Shown piece after piece: positions 63,501-64,000 of a DNA stretch of 64,000 nt. Position 1 is the first letter of the stretch. Each line of letters begins with the position of its first letter. The notes beneath the pieces are model-generated. The model was not told the DNA's origin. It searched no databases and saw nothing but the letters and a program-made list of their open reading frames with translations. The DNA comes from Paraphysomonas bandaiensis (Eukaryota; Chrysophyceae). A program made the translations under genes and the position numbers. The stretch lies in assembly GCA_965644295.1 (NCBI GenBank), contig CBFFRP010000412.1:124001-188000 (forward strand), given 5' to 3'.

Positions 63501-64000
63501 TATGAAGGACGATGATGAATTATACAAAGGCGGAATTACCGTGCAAAATGTCGACTCATGGATGGCGAAAAATGATACAGAAGGTGTCGGAACCTTAGTT
63601 GAGAATGACGACGAGGATGGTCCCTGCGACGATGTTGAAGTGATAGAAAATCAGGAATTATTGGACGAATCACGTCTGCGTGAAGCCCAGGAGCAATGGA
63701 TGCGCCTCTCTGCGCAATATCAGAGTTCAAGTATTCGATTATGTGAACAGCTACGTCTTGTATTGGAGCCCACACTAGCCAGTCGACTACAGGGTGACTA
63801 CAGGACTGGTAAGAGAATTAATATGAGGAGAGTAATTGGTTACGTAGCATCGGGGTTCAGAAAGGATAAAATATGGATGCGGCGGACCAAGCCAAGTAAG
63901 AGGGAATACCAAGTAATGGTTATGATTGATGACAGTAGCTCCATGGGCCAGGCGGGGCCTCTTGCAATGGCCTCCCTGTCAATGCTTTCTGGAGCGCTTA
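45519..64000 (+). CDS. MDN1: Midasin (MDN1/Rea1), ribosome-assembly AAA+ ATPase, truncated by window end
   Basis: Five exons: 45519-45708, 45767-45882, 45933-49828, 49876-51325 and 51376 to the window end, the last an uninterrupted 12.6-kb frame. At least 6,092 residues precede the edge, larger than yeast (about 4,900) or human (about 5,600) midasin. Six dynein-like AAA+ modules show Walker A motifs at about residues 299 (GESGSGKS), 648 (GETGSGKT), 1082 (GPTSVGKT), 1394 (GETGCGKT), 1879 (GPPGVGKT) and 2231 (GHTGSGKR, degenerate). Walker B-like WVLLDEVNLA, WIILDELNLA and WVLLDEMNLA precede conserved NP motifs (AAMNPPTDVGKRELPASLRG). A long linker follows, then an Asp/Glu-rich tract (about residues 5290-5985), then the MIDAS start VMIDDSSSMGQAG at the window end. 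Midasin removes assembly factors from pre-60S ribosomes in nucleolus and nucleoplasm. The first ATG (MASTYIMNIIGELVS) is in frame across all joins. Confidence 0.97.
61620..63680 (+). other. Acidic low-complexity tract within midasin
   Basis: Roughly 690 codons dominated by GAA/GAG/GAT/GAC with short hydrophobic breaks (for example MQDFDGEMYDLPEEKEDEKK). It corresponds to the D/E-rich domain known to lie between the linker and the MIDAS domain in all midasins. The purine-rich coding strand produces long Ser/Leu/His-rich antisense frames, which are not genes. Confidence 0.9.

Noticed and set aside
61579-63775. Long minus-strand frames (Ser-, His- or Phe-rich) and short Met/Lys-rich plus frames
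   Set aside because: They are shadows of the acidic midasin tract, whose purine-rich codons leave other frames open.

Overview
This is nuclear DNA of a protist-type eukaryote. Genes on both strands are split by very short GT-AG introns (mostly 45-60 nt), exons can be very long (one runs more than 12 kb), and the products are purely eukaryotic: midasin, myosin, a BET bromodomain protein, cytochrome c, and a kinase built of EF-hands, a PH domain and a catalytic domain. Calcyphosin-like and CTFxP-repeat proteins suggest a flagellated cell. The kinase layout and the IQ/ankyrin/PH myosin suit a stramenopile or alveolate-like lineage, but the sequence alone does not fix this. No plastid, RNA, CRISPR or prokaryotic features were seen.

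Layout. 1-196: 3' end of an unknown + gene. 1.0-1.6 kb: frame-broken relic of an acidic Ser-rich protein. 2.0-4.2 kb (-): multipass membrane protein. 4.8-6.2 kb (+): family II (DHH) inorganic pyrophosphatase. 6.5-8.2 kb (-): amidohydrolase. 8.6-9.8 kb (+): small BET protein. 10.5-11.6 kb (-): protein with about ten GG-S-S-I-x-LG repeats. 13.0-14.6 kb: decayed hAT transposon with a perfect 8-bp target duplication. 14.9-16.1 kb (-): calcyphosin-like EF-hand protein. 16.6-17.0 kb (+): cytochrome c. 17.5-19.4 kb: long inverted-repeat element. 19.8-22.2 kb (-): CTFxP-repeat protein. 22.8-24.7 kb (+): broken vacuolar-type H+-pyrophosphatase. 25.3-26.1 kb (-): JMJD8-like ER protein. 26.2-28.6 kb: repeats and relics. 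28.6-32.7 kb (-): EF-hand/PH/kinase (CDPK7-like). 33.2-40.0 kb (+): giant-neck myosin. 40.0-42.5 kb: repeats. 42.5-45.0 kb (-): gamma-glutamyltransferase. 45.5 kb to the window end (+): midasin, cut at the right edge inside its MIDAS domain.

How genes relate. There is no operon-like logic. Neighbours are mostly head-to-head or tail-to-tail with 0.4-0.6 kb between divergent starts. Themes are calcium signalling and cytoskeleton/cilium (calcyphosin-like, CTFxP, CDPK7-like, myosin) and pyrophosphate metabolism (an intact soluble enzyme about 17 kb from a dead membrane one). An interspersed repeat family, recognised by a TAGTAGGATAT core and a CAATAGGCGTT end, recurs through the gene-poor stretches and includes a copy inside the hAT element. 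All exon boundaries were set by hand from frame continuity and GT/AG sites, without transcript evidence.
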